64,000 nt of DNA from positions 1 to 64,000 of the forward strand of contig JACVZY010000093.1 in NCBI GenBank assembly GCA_014654705.1, given 5' to 3'. Numbering within the stretch: the stretch's first letter is position 1; every line of letters begins with the position of its first letter. Under the pieces are notes generated by a model, which worked only from the letters and a program-made list of their open reading frames with translations, ran no database searches and was not told where the DNA came from. Below, one piece after another: positions 63,872 through 64,000 of the stretch. The DNA comes from Ignavibacteria bacterium (lineage in GTDB: Bacteria; Bacteroidota; Ignavibacteria; Kapaibacteriales; UBA4661). The position numbers and the translations under genes are program-made.

Positions 63872-64000
63872 ATGCAACCCGTTCTCAATCTTGCCCCCGC
63901 CGACCACCATCGTATTCTGGCTGCTGACCCGCTTTCACTGCCTTTCGACCTGAACGAAATTTTCTTTTCCGTGCAGGGCGAAGGTACGCGGGCGGGTATT
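63872..64000 (+). CDS. queE: 7-carboxy-7-deazaguanine synthase, N-terminal fragment (runs off the window)
   Basis: The first 43 codons are visible. 'LPFDLNEIFFSVQGEGTRAGI' (in parts: 'LNEIFFSVQGEGTRAGI') is the recognisable N-terminus of QueE, a radical SAM enzyme in queuosine and 7-deazaguanine biosynthesis. The CX3CX2C cluster motif is beyond the window. It begins 9 bp after the PNP stop. The start ATG at 63872 has no strong ribosome site. Confidence 0.8.
   Translation, partial: MQPVLNLAPADHHRILAADPLSLPFDLNEIFFSVQGEGTRAGI

Noticed and set aside
1-64000. tRNA, rRNA, CRISPR arrays and riboswitches
   Set aside because: No T-arm-like GGTTCGAnTCC with matching stems, no rRNA blocks, no regularly spaced short repeats and no recognisable riboswitch core were seen by eye.

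Overview
The window is a dense bacterial chromosome segment of about 48 protein genes. The sequence points to the Bacteroidota/Chlorobiota (FCB) group. The main signs are an LpxC-FabZ fusion, two secreted proteins with type IX secretion (T9SS) C-terminal sorting domains, a two-component propeller histidine kinase, a TonB receptor with a carboxypeptidase-like N-terminal domain, an Hc1-like basic protein, and promoter-like -33/-7 pairs of the TTG-N20-TAnnTTTG type. I cannot fix the class. A deep Chlorobi/Kapabacteria/Ignavibacteria-type lineage is plausible, but this is inference.

Layout. 1-5.97 kb, plus strand: an ArgE-type deacetylase with a YjbR protein, an Fe-S-type Rrf2 regulator, a universal stress protein, a cytochrome c, fmt and pdxB. 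5.97-14.65 kb, minus strand: an OmpA-FecR membrane protein, a membrane sensor without a transmitter and a receiver-kinase without a sensor, then a T9SS-exported amidase, a TlpA-like lipoprotein and a carotenoid desaturase. 14.9-24.7 kb: a 1208-aa propeller kinase, hbd and rfaE1 (minus), a TonB receptor, and a small ribosomal operon (56-aa basic protein, L31, S18). 24.8-28.4 kb: a PolX protein (minus), a metallo-beta-lactamase-fold hydrolase and an enoyl-CoA hydratase. 28.46-31.97 kb: a duplicated and partly decayed cassette array. 32-41.6 kb: fusA (minus), topA, a receiver-kinase, murC, an Hc1-like protein and asnS. 41.7-46.2 kb: small redox, methyltransferase and glycosyltransferase genes, an Nfu scaffold and a LexA-like repressor. 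46.2-54.6 kb: a large T9SS cargo protein, then murF-lpxD-lpxC/fabZ. 54.6-64 kb: a chemoreceptor, membrane and unknown proteins, ugd, a DinB-fold protein, an ArsA ATPase, purD, a purine nucleoside phosphorylase and the 5' end of queE.

Most genes are housekeeping genes of envelope synthesis (murC, murF, lpxD, lpxC/fabZ, rfaE1, ugd), translation (fmt, asnS, rpmE, rpsR, fusA) and nucleotide metabolism, mixed with signalling genes. No tRNA, rRNA, CRISPR array, transposase or integrase was recognised by eye.

The part least explained by known families is the 28.46-31.97 kb array. PQQ-propeller lipoproteins (B) alternate with copies of an unrecognised protein (A). The A heads and B ends are nearly identical between copies, whereas the A tails and B bodies diverge. 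This resembles orphan toxin/immunity arrays, but no function is shown. Three conserved genes also carry informative changes: a PolX whose three polymerase aspartates are replaced while its PHP exonuclease site is intact, a LexA-like repressor that has lost its cleavage site and Ser/Lys dyad, and an elongation factor G of the mitochondrial EFG1/spdEFG1 type.
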